A stretch of DNA of 64,000 nt from Spinacia oleracea (lineage: Eukaryota > Streptophyta > Magnoliopsida > Caryophyllales > Amaranthaceae), in contig NC_079492.1 of the NCBI RefSeq assembly GCF_020520425.1, forward strand, positions 138,636,361 to 138,700,360. Direction: 5' to 3'. Below are positions 9,830 to 20,739 of this stretch, piece after piece. Made by a program: the position numbers and the translations under genes. The notes under the pieces were generated by a model. It was not told where the DNA came from, searched no databases, and saw only the letters and a list, made by a program, of their open reading frames with translations. Position 1 is the stretch's first letter; the number at the start of each line of letters is the position of its first letter.

Positions 9830-12525
9830 ATGGCAGCAGCCACCACCACCGCCACTACCACCATAACTTCCACCACTACTAAACCCAAACGCCGCCGCTA
9901 CCGTGAAATCACCATCTCCTCCTCCGCCTCCCCTGAACTAGCTCTCAACTCACTCAGTCCTACTCAGTACCAGAACCTCCTCACTCTCTCCCCTCAAATG
10001 GCGGACTACGACTCACAGCCCGTCTCTTACCCCAACAGCTTCACCAAGTTCAACTCCGCTCTCACTGCGGGGCTCCTCAACCCTATGTCTCCACCTCCTC
10101 AAACACGATCAAGTCCGACCCTCTTCGAAATGATGGCCAGCGAGCCCGACATTCAGCCCACGCCCAGATCCACCGCTACCCCTCATAATGCCGCCGTTTC
10201 TTCCGCCAAATCTCCACCGCCATTGTTGGACAAACAAGGGTTGCTGCAGCTTCGGGTTAACGACATTTTGGCGAACAATAGTCCAGGGAATCAGTTCAAC
10301 GACCCGGGTTCTAGTGATATAAGGCTCACATTGAGTTCGAAAGATGGGTTTTCTGTTGATTTGTGTGTTCATCGTCAGATTCTTGTGGGCCATAGCAGGT
10401 TTTTCGCTGGGAAGTTTGCTGTTAAGAGTTACAGAGGGGGGAATGCTGGGGGTGATACGACGCCGTTTGCTGTTGAGATTGCTGATTGTGATGATGTTGA
10501 GGTCTATATTGAGACTTTGAGGTTGATGTATTGTAAAGATTTGAGGAGGAAGCTTATGCGTGAAGATGTTCCTAAAGTTCTTGGCATTTTGAAGGTATCA
10601 CTTCTTTTTCTTTTCTCTGTGATTTTAATTTTTGTTTTTTTCCTGTTTTCTGGTTCTGTTAATTGAATACAAGTACTCCGTATGTTGTTTTGGATTTTTG
10701 TATGTTGATGTCTTGATGATGATACATGGAAAACAAAAACAAAGTGTGTTAAGGGGAGTTTTGTTTATTGAATAGTGTAGGTTACAACTTACAAGTTGTT
10801 GTGCAAAATGCAGTGACATTATACTATAGGAGGTTATTTCTGATGATTCGTGATTAGGATCGCGGTACAAATGTATTTTGGGTATGGCCATTGGCCGAGG
10901 GCGGTTGGTGACATTATACTCTAGGTGGTTATTTCAGATGATTTGTGGTTAGGATCAGGGTACAAATGTAATTTTGGCTATGGCCGGGGGCGGTTGGTGA
11001 AAGAATTGAGCCTTCTTGGCTACCACTGGTCCACTCTGGGATTTCTTTTGAAGTGCAAGCATGCATTTAACTGGCAAGTAGTAACTAATAGGCTGTGCTT
11101 TTAAAATTTTGTTTGATATTCAGTAATCAGTAGTGTGAAACCAGATGGTTTTGATACTATGGCCATGTAGACCTTATCCATGGCACTTATAATGTAGTGT
11201 AAATGGATTGTTTTCATACTACGGCAATGTAGACTGTATCCATTCATACGATGATCCGTGGCACTTAGTCGTCTTAGTGCATGCTGAGTTATTTCCATGT
11301 ATTCAGGTGTACACCCTTGAGCAAAAATTGCCACAAAGTGGAGATTGTTGTAAATTGTAATGTTAGTTTTGAGAATTACATGCCGCTTCTTCATTATCCA
11401 GGGTAGATTTGCTTTGTAGTTGGCATTTGACAATAATAACAGTGAAGTTTATAAAGGAAAAGATCACATACGAGCCATGCTTCATGTAAATTTCTTTTCT
11501 ACATCTAGGAATCAGCTGCGGTTGGGTTTGATGTGAGGGTATTGTTTTGTTTGGAGTATTAATCTTTTTCCTTGTTGTAGGTCTCAGCTGCAATTGGGTT
11601 TGACGCGGGGGTATTATCCTGTTTGGAGTATTTGGAAGCTGCACCATGGGCAGAGGATGAAGAAGAGAAGGTAGCCTCACTACTGTCTGAGCTTCATCTT
11701 GAAGGCATAGGTGCTAGTGAAGTTCTTAAAAGAGTTTCCCTGGATGCAACAGCTCATGCAGAAGAGAACATTAATGAGAATGAAGAAGTGCTTTTGAAGC
11801 TTTTAAATGTAGTTCTTGACGGGAAAGACGAGAAGGCGAGGCGAGATATGAAGGGATTAGTCTCCAAAATGCTCCATGAGAATGCAAATCACAACGACCT
11901 GCGAAAAGAGTCTTTGTATTCTGCTTGTGAAGGATGTTTACAACGACTCCACCACCATTTCTTACAAGCTGCAGAGTCAAACTTTGAGGATGTAAGTCAG
12001 ATAGCAAGGCAAGCAGATAACTTACACTGGATCCTGGATATCCTAATTGATAGGCAGATTGCTGATGAGTTTCTGACAACATGGGCTTCACAATCAGAAA
12101 TGTCAAAAGCACATTCTAAGGTTCCACCAGTACACAGGTTTGAGATTAGCAGGGTTACAGCAAGGCTTTTTGTGGGCATTGGAAAGGGACAACTATTGGC
12201 ATCCAAGGATATGAGGTGCCTGTTATTACAAACATGGTTGGTGCCCTTCTATGATGATTTTGGATGGATGAGAAGGGCATCAAAGGGACTTGATCGTCAT
12301 TTGATTGAAGATGGCTTAAGTAGCACCATTCTTACTTTGCCTCTTTCATGGCAACAAGATATCCTTCTTGCTTGGTTTGACAGGTTCTTGAACTCTGGAG
12401 AGGATTGTCCTAACATACAACGGGGTTTTGAAGTTTGGTGGAGAAGGGCTTTCTGGAAACGGAACAGTCTTCAGCCTGAACATCCTCATGTTCGGATTGT
12501 AAACGGGATTTCTGAAAATAAATAG
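9830..12525 (+). CDS. BTB/POZ domain protein (Arabidopsis At1g63850-like)
   Basis: Two exons, 9830-10594 and 11581-12525, joined at a phase-0 GT-AG intron (AAG|GTATCA ... TTGTAG|GTC); product 569 residues. Residues 1-155 are low-complexity (Ala/Thr/Ser/Pro-rich, with a basic KPKRRR patch near residue 18). A BTB/POZ fold starts near 162 ([20 protein letters not shown], then HSRFFAGKF) and crosses the intron ([37 protein letters not shown]). The C-terminal half is helical and lacks NPH3, kelch or ankyrin signatures. The architecture, including the WAEDEEEKV segment after the BTB, matches the plant At1g63850-type family. BTB proteins dimerise and often act as substrate adaptors for CUL3 ubiquitin ligases; the function here is inferred from family only. 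The intron carries several local duplications, including one of its own acceptor region. Confidence 0.9.
10812..11000 (+). repeat. ~95-bp tandem duplication inside the BTB intron
   Basis: The segment starting GTGACATTATACTATAGGAG at 10812 is followed by a diverged copy starting GTGACATTATACTCTAGGTG at 10908. Both end in GGGCGGTTG. A second tandem pair follows at about 11131-11280 (GTGTGAAACCAGATGGTTTT and GTGTAAATGGATTGTTTTC, each ending in GGCACTTA). Confidence 0.8.
11512..11563 (+). pseudogene. duplicated, decayed copy of the BTB exon-2 start within the intron
   Basis: Bases 11512-11560 closely match 11583-11631, the first coding bases of exon 2, at an offset of 71 bases. The copy has its own pyrimidine-rich acceptor (TTTCTTTTCTACATCTAG, ending 11508). 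Splicing there would keep phase 0 and read [17 protein letters not shown] followed by TAA at 11561-11563. That would give a BTB protein truncated just after the BTB fold. Use of this acceptor is not shown by sequence alone. Confidence 0.75.
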
Positions 12526-13313
12526 ACTGTAACTTTTCAAAAATGCAGAAGTAACAAGCTAAATGATGACACCGGACAACAACCTTGAAGTCGTTATTAC
12601 ATGTGAGATCGAGGTTCAATCTTGAAGATCTCTCTCGGATATTATACCCCATTGATCCCCCATTTTGTTCGAATTTGTGAGTGTTGTATTGGCAGCTTCA
12701 TTGCTGAAAGTTTATTATGCTAATGAAAGAAATGTTGTTAATAGCCGGAACATGTTAGATTAGACGAGATAATGTTGTTGAAAGCGAGGGATATATACGC
12801 CGAGGTAGTGTTGATTTGGTGCCTGGTGATCTGGCTAGTGTTAGTGTCATGATTAGCACTAATAAGATAATATCACATGCCAACTTGCTGCCTTCATCTC
12901 TAATCCATGTCATTTTCAAGTACAGTCAGACTAATTAATTTCTTTTGTAGCATTGCTATCATTCATTGCCGGATGAGATCATGTGGATTTGGCGTATTTT
13001 TAGACCGCGAATTTGTATATTTTGGCATATAGAAGTATGTCACATCTAATTATCTAAATGCTTCTTTGTACATACCACATAGCTATTGCCAAATGTATGG
13101 TTCAAAGTGGCACTTTTGTGGTGATTTTTATTATTTTACTACAGAGTAATGGTGTAGACGAGATTCGATCTTAGATTTTGGGTACCATCCCTTAAGATTT
13201 CACCATCTAAGGTAGTTGATATCCACACATTGCTTACTTTGTAGGATAAATCTTTCAAGTTTTCTAACGTTTGTTCAACTATGACAACCGAGTGACCAAT
13301 TGGTAAATGGTAC
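12526..13313 (+). other. 3' flank of the BTB gene and intergenic DNA
   Basis: The first few hundred bases are probably 3' untranslated sequence (AATGAAAG at 12722 is a possible polyadenylation signal variant). No further gene is seen. Confidence 0.4.
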
Positions 13314-13347
13314 ACCCGGTTGTATGTAGCTCTACATGCAACCGGGT
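13314..13347. repeat. near-perfect 16-bp hairpin
   Basis: ACCCGGTTGTATGTAG (13314-13329) is followed after two bases by CTACATGCAACCGGGT (13332-13347); 15 of 16 positions pair. It is GC-rich against an AT-rich background. It may be a terminal piece of a transposon, but no CTRR end or second terminus was found, so it is listed as a hairpin only. Confidence 0.7.
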
Positions 13348-14461
13348 AGTTATGATTTTTAACCCCTCAATAAGCACAATTTTATAGCTTAAAGCACATT
13401 TTTACCGGTTAAAGTACATTTTTTATAGCTTAAAAGCATATACATTTCAAAATAACACATTGTTAGTACAAAAGAACATACGAGCGCGAAGAATTTGAGA
13501 GGATATGTAAACTGATGTTGGTTGCTCACCTTTTAAGTTTAGGTTTTTTTTCCCAATTGGAAGAAGATATTCAATATCATAATATTTGAAAAATAAATGT
13601 GCATTAAAATTGTAAAAATGTGATTTTAAACTGAAAAATGTGCTTTTGAACTGAAAGGAAATTTTATGTTTTAACATATTGTACTATTTACTTACAAACA
13701 CCATATAAAATACGAATTCGTAAACAAGAGTTAATTTGTCACTTTACACGTTCCATGAAAGTTTTAGGTAGGAGGTCTTTCTCTCACGAGCTACATCTAA
13801 GTAAGTTTTTTTTTTTTTTCTCTCACTCTCCATTCACTATTAAAGAATTGAGAGGAGTTGCAGACTATTATAAAGACTAATATACATGTTGGAGTTAACT
13901 AGGTGAACCAACATTAATTCAATCAGCCACACGACTTGCCTTTGTTTATTGCTTTCATTTCATAAACAGGTGTATTATATGGAGTAATTGAAGAGTTATA
14001 GAGGTAGTTGGGGCTAAATGAATGACACTAAGAAGCCAAAGATAGTGAGTTATCAAAGTGGGACAACCTCTGAATTGGGGCACCGTGTCTTTCTAAAGTG
14101 ATGGGGTTCCTAATTTGGTATGTATCATGGAGTTTACTCCAAGAATTAAGGCTAATTTAAGGTGACAGTCTTGTTAAGGACTGACTATGACTTTGCAAGA
14201 AATGAATTATCCTTTGCTTCTTTGCTTCTAAATGCCTTTATAAAGTTGACAAGGAGATGTACTTATATGTGCTTTGCCCTATTTCTGAAGAAATGTCATC
14301 ACAATTCTTGAATCTTCACTAAAGAAAATTCAACTTTGGGTGGTAACAAGCCAAGTACAAACAACTCTAACACAAGTCTCATCTCTAATTCTCTAAACTA
14401 AGTTAATTATTAATGGTAACAACATATTCTTATATTAAACTGGAAAAAGTCACTCAGACAC
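13348..14461. other. intergenic, no gene seen
   Basis: AT-rich sequence with repeated GCTTAAAGCACATTTTT-like phrases at 13386-13440. The 76-residue minus-strand frame at 13447-13677 is compositionally AT-driven and not supported as a gene. Confidence 0.45.
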
Positions 14462-14590
14462 CAATAAGATATTGAGTTAGTGGTTAACATTGATGGTCTG
14501 TGCACGATAAGTCTTAGGTTCAAATTCCTCCCCCTAAAATCACTCGATTTTTCAGTAAAAGTCACCGACTCAAACCGTATGGCAAAATCA
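14462..14590 (+). mobile_element. possible tRNA-derived SINE or tRNA-like relic
   Basis: Contains a segment like an A box (GAGTTAGTGGTTAACATTGATG) and a good B box (GGTTCAAATTCCT, about 14517-14530) at tRNA-like spacing. No clear poly(A) tail or target duplication is visible, so the boundaries are approximate. Confidence 0.45.
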
Positions 14591-15057
14591 ATACGGAGTA
14601 GTGGAGTACTCCATTTAGTATGCCAAACTTGTTTATCTATCTCTACTTAATTAGGATTATTAGGACCAGTAGTAATAAAATATATGCATATCTTAGCGAC
14701 AACTGTGGTCCATGTGAATATGTGATGGAGCAGGTAACCACTAAATTGGGAGGATAAATTAGTACCGCACACCAATTAAGGTGACTGCAAGAGTGCAAGA
14801 TACACAGATTTTTTCCATGTGTGTAGAACAAAACCAGGGAAACTTAGCTTGGAAAACTAGAATTTTTCTTACTCCCCTTCAATTTGGTTCAATTCAACTC
14901 TATAAATAAATTCCCTTCAAATCTGTTCAAGTTTAATAATTTATTTCACTTCAAATTCATTGATTCCGAAAAAAAAAAAGTAAGGCACCATACTCAATCG
15001 ACATTTCTTTAATACTTCGGTATAGATTTTGATATATTGAATTGATTTTGTAGACTA

Positions 15058-16161
15058 TTTCCTCCGTCTCTTTTTGTTCTTTGCGTTTTTTAGGTATTTC
15101 AAAATGTTCTTTAAATTTCCTTTTATATTATCACATAAATGACTTAGGCCCTGTTTGGTTAGGCGTTGTTAGCTGTTAGCTGATAGCTGTTTTGACTAGC
15201 TGTTAGCAGTTAGCTGTTTGCATTAGTTGATTTGACTAGCTGATTGCATTAGCTGTTTGTGTAAAAGTGTTTGGTAAATTAGTTGATAACCGTTAGCTGT
15301 TTAATATGTAAAATGACCATTAAGGACATTGACATACTTTGTTTTTTATTAATATTAGACAAATAGTTTATTGTGTTAATTTTTTATCTTTATTTATTTT
15401 AATAAACAATGACTGAATAAAATAATTTTTGAAAAAAATATTTTTAATTAATTTTTTTTAATAATATATTTTTTTCAAATAGAGAAATATTACTAATGAT
15501 ATTTCAAGCATGATTGCAATATATTTCAATTGCTTCAAAGTACTATTATAAGATTTATTACAACAAAAAACGAATCTAGTAAATATGGTGAAATGAAAAA
15601 AAAAATGTGAGTAATGTTTTTAGGAGAAAAATAATGTATGGTACGAAGGTTGATAGTGGTTGTAAATTTGTAATTATAGGCAATAGTAGGACAAAATAGC
15701 CATTTTTATCCACTTTCTCAAACCTCTAATTGCAAAAAGCTCCTATATTGAGCTTTTTTAAAATTAGCTTTTTCACCCCAAAACTCTCTTCCAAACATCT
15801 CCTAATCAACACTTCCAAATAGCTTTTTCTAAAAGTCAAACCTCTAATTCACCCCAAAAAACTCTTTTTCTCTCAAACCTCTCCTAACCAAACACCCTCT
15901 TAGTATTCTATCAAAATTTGTGTCCAGTTATTATTTAACCAATTAAATTCATTGGGTCATTTAATCTCTCACACTTTTCCATTGGGACATTAAATTTTTC
16001 TCATTTTCTAATACCATAATTTTGATTAAAGTGAAAACATTATAAATAAACGTAACTTATCTTGTTTAAATAAAAAAAATGAGGAATCTCGATGCAAATT
16101 AATTAATCGTTAAAACGCGTGAAAAATACCAAAGGTAAAGAACAAAAAGAGACAGAGGGAG
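15058..16161. mobile_element. Stowaway-like MITE interrupted by a second MITE
   Basis: Termini TTTCCTCCGTCTCTTTTTG (from 15058) and CAAAAAGAGACAGAGGGAG (to 16161) are inverted repeats flanked by TA (15056-15057, 16162-16163), the target duplication of Tc1/mariner-type Stowaway MITEs. The interior matches the uninterrupted copy at 18255-18609 in opposite orientation, except for the insertion at 15147-15899. Confidence 0.88.
15147..15899. mobile_element. Tourist/Harbinger-like MITE nested in the Stowaway MITE
   Basis: Starts GGCCCTGTTTGGTTAGG and ends CCTAACCAAACACCCTC, imperfect terminal inverted repeats. It is flanked by TTA on both sides (15144-15146, 15900-15902), the 3-bp duplication typical of PIF/Harbinger elements. 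The sister Stowaway copy at 18255 has a single uninterrupted site here, which confirms the insertion point. The left part carries TTAGCTGTTAGCTGAT-like repeats. No transposase is encoded. Confidence 0.87.
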
Positions 16162-16390
16162 TATATATTTGTTATACTTTTATTATTTTTTAATCGTTTT
16201 TTTGTCAATTCTAGTTTCCACTACCTCTGGTCGTTAATATTCTTTACGCTTACTATTTACACTGACTACAATGCAATATTTAATCACTTATATATCCAAT
16301 TCCGTATGTGAAAAAATTATAAAAAGTTGATATTCTGAAAATAAATAACGAGACCAGTCTAACAAGATCTTACTTGATATCGTTTTGATG

Positions 16391-16632
16391 TACTTCCTCA
16401 GTTCTAATTTACATGACACGATAGGGTTTTGGGCGCTATTCACACAAGTTTCTTTGACTTCCTTCTGTGATTTATACTTAAGAAAAATATAGTCATGTGA
16501 GTCTTCTTAGATTCATCTCAATGAATATTTTTTAAATATCAAGTTTTTCTAATTTTTTTCTTATCCACAATTAAAAATATTAATGTTTGAAATCGTGCAT
16601 GGGCAAACGTGCATAATTATTTGTGTCGTATA
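16391..16632. mobile_element. degenerate MITE related to 18913-19170
   Basis: The interior (CTATTCACACAAG, GTGATTTATACTTAAG, GTCATGTGAGTCTTCTTAGA, TTCATCTCAATGAATAT) matches the reverse complement of the MITE at 18913-19170. The left terminus ACTTCCTCAGTTCTAATTTA is a diverged form of the terminal repeat; the right terminus has decayed or been lost next to the Helitron-like end at 16637. Confidence 0.6.
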
Positions 16633-16636
16633 TATA

Positions 16637-17376
16637 CTAGTATTCTATGCACGCAATGCGTGCAGATTTTTTTTAAAATCTGATTTGATATATACGCAAG
16701 TATGTTCTAACGTTCTATAAATTTTTTAACAATTTTTATAAGTGTATTATTGATATCTTGTGTGGACACCTAAGTGCTAAGTTATTAAACTAAAGCTTGA
16801 TCATAATGAACTAAAATAATACTTCAATGACTTTCTTCTCTAACTTTTTAATTAAAAGATAGTCATATATACACACTACACATTCTTAAAAGTATGTACA
16901 TTTTCTAAAACATGTAAGAAAATTTATTTAAAACTAAAGAAAAAATATACATAAAAATCTATTTAGGAATTAATGTAATAACAAATTAACTAAAATAAAC
17001 GTAAAAGATTGTGTTTTACACTTGTTCATTGTTTTTGCTTTTTTGCCGCAAAGTGCTTGCATAACCTTATAAAATTAGGGTATGATTAAGAGTAAGACTA
17101 AAAAAATGTAAGATTGAAGGGATAAATTCCAAATTTTTTTTAACTGCCTTAATAATTGCTTTCATGTTTGGTATAAGAATTAAATTAAATTGTTGTTGAC
17201 TTTTGGTTGTCACGTGCATTGACATTTCATTTTTTACAATATGAATTAATTATCAATTTTTAGAATTATTATAATTAAATTAAATTAAAACTTATTAAGG
17301 GTATTATAGTCTATTCCATAGGGGGACTCCAAAAGGCCACTAAAATGACCTCATAATCTGCCTTATAAAATAGAGA
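16637..17376 (-). mobile_element. non-autonomous Helitron-like element 1
   Basis: On the minus strand it begins TCTCTATTTTATAAGGCAG (5' TC, at 17376) and ends with a GC-rich hairpin (plus strand GCACGCAATGCGTGC, 16649-16663) followed by ATAGAATACTAG, giving the CTAG terminus at 16637. It sits between A and T as Helitrons do and has no target duplication. No Rep/helicase coding is present. It lies 9 bases from a second element of the same form. Confidence 0.72.
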
Positions 17377-17385
17377 TATATATAT

Positions 17386-17846
17386 CTTATATGCACGCGA
17401 TGCATGTGAAATTATTAAAAATTTAAAATTGTATTTTTACTTTAATATTAATGTATGCGCGTAAGCAAAGATCTTGTGCATACTACGTGCAACTATACTC
17501 TTATAATCTTTTCTACATAATCATATCTTACCATTCTTATGGAAAATAAATGGCATAATAGTTTCCTAGTTTTATAGAAAGTCAAAGATCTCCAAATATT
17601 AGACCATTAAATTTTACACGTATGAGGATTAGCCCACAATGATGGCACCAAAAAACTTTCCTGATTTGTTATTGATTTGTAGTTATTAAAATCAATAAAT
17701 AATCAGATTTTTTAAATCAATAAATAATTAACCTTTTAATTGAATTTAATTGTGAAGTTTTAGAGGGAAATCTAGTCTTATTCTAGGGTGACACCAAAAG
17801 TGGTGTTACTGAAATACCCCTCCCCTCTTCACTTATATAATAAAGA
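17386..17846 (-). mobile_element. non-autonomous Helitron-like element 2
   Basis: Minus-strand 5' end TCTTTATTATATAAGTG (17846); 3' end with a palindromic segment (plus strand ATGCACGCGATGCATG, from 17391) and a terminus ATAAG in place of CTAG. Flanked by A and T. Its two ends resemble those of element 1, but the 3' tetranucleotide has changed, so it is called with less certainty. Confidence 0.6.
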
Positions 17847-18254
17847 TATAAAAAAAAGGAAGTATTGAGAACTTACGGTCAAAATTTGCATACTTTGAAC
17901 ACATATTCCAAGGTGTAAATAAGTTTCATAAACGGGGGTACGGAGTAGTATTTATTTGAAATAATTTACGAATTTTAAAGAATTGTCGTGGCTTGGTGAT
18001 TAAGAGTTTTAATATAGATATTTTCATAGTATGGATGCATAAACAAAATTTAATTTAACAAAATATTCAAAATTAGAGACTTAAAATTGAAACATCTTAT
18101 AAATTTAGGTCTTTTTTTTCAAATTTTAATAAAAATTCATAAGAAAAATAAGGGGAAAAAAATAAGCCAAATTCACAATATTTACGGAGAAAGTGAAAAT
18201 AAAAAAACACGGAGTACTTTTTATCTTCATTTACTACCTCGTACGTACGTAGTA

Positions 18255-18609
18255 CTCCCTCCGTCTCTTTTTGTTTTTTACGTTTGGTATTTTTCACTCG
18301 TTTTAACGATTAATTAATTTGCATTGAGATTCCTCAATTATTTTTATTTAAACAAGATAAATTACGTTTATTTATAATGTTTTCACTTTTATCAAAATTC
18401 TGATATTGGGAAATGAGAAAATTTTAATGTCCCAATGAAAAAGTGTGAGATATTAAATGACCCAATGAATTTAATTGGTTAAAATAATAATTGGACACAA
18501 ATTTTGATAAAATACTAAGTCATTTATGCGATAATATAAAAGGAAATGTAAAGAACGTTTTGAAATACCAAAAAAGGAAAACGTAAAAAATAAAAAGAGA
18601 CGGAGGGAG
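18255..18609. mobile_element. Stowaway-like MITE, intact copy
   Basis: Termini CTCCCTCCGTCTCTTTTTG and its inverted match AAAAAGAGACGGAGGGAG, flanked by TA (18253-18254 and 18610-18611); 355 bp. It is the reverse-oriented sister of 15058-16161. No coding capacity; mobilised in trans by a mariner-like transposase if at all. Confidence 0.92.
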
Positions 18610-18912
18610 TATTATTTATCTAAATAATAATATACTTTTAAATATACACGATTATGCACTTTTCATGCTTTAAAGAAGGGTAAACTGTGTACAAAATTTT
18701 GAAGATTAATTTAGCAAAATCATTGCTCATCATGTTGTTGATACTCAAAGTTTAGGCGGTAAAAAAAGAGTGACAACAGTGTATAGAGAACGACAAAGTG
18801 GTTGATAACTTTTGTCCGTTTCCTCTTCATCTTACAAGATTGAAAAGTTATTACCTTTTCAGCGAAATATTCTCCAAATACCATTTATGACCTGTATGGA
18901 TGTATATATATA

Positions 18913-19170
18913 TTTCCTCCATTTTTTTTTTAATTGCACCATCTGTGATTTCACGCTTGCCAATGCACTATTTTAATCACTAGTATATCTCATTATACAT
19001 TTTAAAAAGTTTTAAAAATTTGATAATTTGAAAGTATATTTCGAGACGAATCTAACAAGATCCCACATGAATATATTTTTCCTTACATATAAATCACAAA
19101 AAATAACTATATAAGAATATGTGAATAGTGCTAAAACCAAGATGGTGCAATTATTAAAAAATGGAGGAAG
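18913..19170. mobile_element. Stowaway-like MITE with GCACCATCT subterminal sequence
   Basis: Left end TTTCCTCCATTTTTTTTTT followed by AATTGCACCATC; right end GATGGTGCAATTATTAAAA then ATGGAGGAAG; TA on both sides. The interior carries GACGAATCTAACAAGATCCC, also present in the MITE at 62166-62405 and, diverged, at 16391-16632. Confidence 0.85.
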
Positions 19171-19179
19171 TATGTTTTT

Positions 19180-19512
19180 GCGCAAAATCTATAAAATGTT
19201 GTTGACATGTTAACTGCAACTTAATTTCTAATTCGTACGATATGATATGTCATTCGATGTTGATACACTGTGTTAATTTCACCATTTTTTTAAACAAAAA
19301 GTAAAAAACAATTCAAAGTATCGAATAATTTATACTTTGCACACGCAAGAGTCTATTTTCACAAATTCACATTTTTAAAAGGATTCTCCTCTCATTAATA
19401 CTCGCTTTACTCTATTTAAACACGTGGTGAAGCATTTTATGACTTGTAAGAAAGATATTATTTTGCGCAGAATCTTTTAAAAGTTGTTGATATATGGATT
19501 ACTAACTGCAAT
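19180..19512. repeat. first copy of a tandemly duplicated region
   Basis: Two kinds of match are visible. GTTGTTGACATGTTAACTGC at about 19199 resembles GTTGTTGATATATGGATTAC ending in AACTGCAATTTT at 19481-19515. TTTGCACACGCAAGAGTCTA at about 19336 resembles TTTATACACGCAAGAGTTTA at about 22268, beyond the Mutator-like element. A segment ACGTGGTGAAGCAT (about 19422) recurs at about 22739 near the presumed transcription start of the downstream gene. Confidence 0.65.
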
Positions 19513-19816
19513 TTTTCCTAATACAAACTTTTGTATAAGGCGGTCTTTCCTGTAAGACCGCCTTGATGTCAAATGAGGTGCCACATAAGTTGCAACACAA
19601 GCGGCTGACGTCAGCGTCAAAAAAGTAAAATATATATATCATTTTATGATTTATTTTTATTTCATTTTCATTTTTCAAAACCTAATTCTTTCCTTTCTCT
19701 CTCCTAAATTTTCTGCCTCCTCTCTCTCTCCTAAACGCAGATTTGCTCCTCTCTCTCTCTCCTAAACGCAGATTTGCTCCTCTCTCCTCCATAACTAAGG
19801 TAAAGGATCGGTGGCG

Positions 19817-19972
19817 ATGGTGGAAGTGTTGATCCTTCATCACATCAGGCTCAAAGCGGTTGTAGGTACGGCAGTTCTCGTCGACAAGTTCGAAGCGGAA
19901 AAGATTGTTTTGAAGTTCGACGGTGGAAGCATAGTTGAATCCGCCGGCGTCGCCTCCTTGCCACCGCCGTAA
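19817..19972 (+). CDS. 51-residue ORF inside the Mutator-like element
   Basis: ATG at 19817 to TAA at 19970-19972, reading MVEVLILHHIRLKAVVGTAV at the start and ending GVASLPPP. It follows a CT-rich stretch with a 30-base tandem duplication (CTCTCTCCTAAACGCAGATT at about 19725 and 19757). It is unrecognised. GC-rich composition unlike the surrounding DNA suggests a captured host exon, but chance openness cannot be excluded. A similar 43-residue frame (20554-20685, MRRRGFFVGDELVEVKDEEA...) follows a good acceptor, TATGCGTAG. Confidence 0.3.
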   Translation: MVEVLILHHIRLKAVVGTAVLVDKFEAEKIVLKFDGGSIVESAGVASLPPP

Positions 19973-20739
19973 TCAAACCGCCAGAAACTTTAGGTTTTTA
20001 TTGCTTTTAGGTTTTTGATTTTTGAGTTTTTTTAATTAATTTTTTGATTTTAATTTTTGATATTCTTCGTTGTGGTGGATGCGGCCGCGAACGAGAGCCA
20101 GATCGGTGAATCGGCAAGGCAAGCGGCGTTGTCGCCAAATTCATTTGAGCATCGGCAAGGTTTGGTTGTGCTCCTGCCGTAGTGTTTCGAAAGCGACCGA
20201 AATGGTGGCCGACGTGATGTGAAAGCGACCGAATATGACGGCGGCGCATGTAAGGGAAGGGCGAGCAGGTCGAAGGTGTGAGAAACGTGTGAGGAAGTTC
20301 TCGGCCTTGTCGCCGCCGCCGATTTAGGTTTTTGACTTTTTAGGCCTTGTCGCCGCTCTAATTGAGAAACAAAGCGAAGGCGTTTATTCCGTCGGTGAAG
20401 GCCATATCTAGTTGATACAGGTTTGAATAAAATTGTTTTGCTTTGCTTTGATTTCAATTTTGTTTGATCATTCAAATGTTAATCGAATATGTTTTGTGGT
20501 TTGATTTTGGTTTCGATTTTGTGTTTTGATTTAATTTGATTGTGTGGTTACATATGCGTAGGCGAGGCTTCTTCGTTGGAGATGAGCTAGTGGAGGTCAA
20601 GGACGAGGAGGCGGAGGCGGAGTATTCGATGGCGGTGATAGTGGAGGCCTTCGCTGCTGCCGGTGAAGATTTGAGGAGAAATTAGGTCAACTCTTGCGAC
20701 AGAATCGCTGTAAACTGCAGATTTTAGTTGTTTTAGTTT

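Noticed and set aside
13140-13260. TGTAGACGAGATTCGATCTTA phrase, similar to 50716-50740
   Set aside because: Possibly two copies of a reversed tRNA-derived SINE, but no tail, A box or target duplication could be identified.
13314-13347. Hairpin considered as a Helitron 3' end
   Set aside because: No CTRR tetranucleotide follows within the expected distance on either strand.
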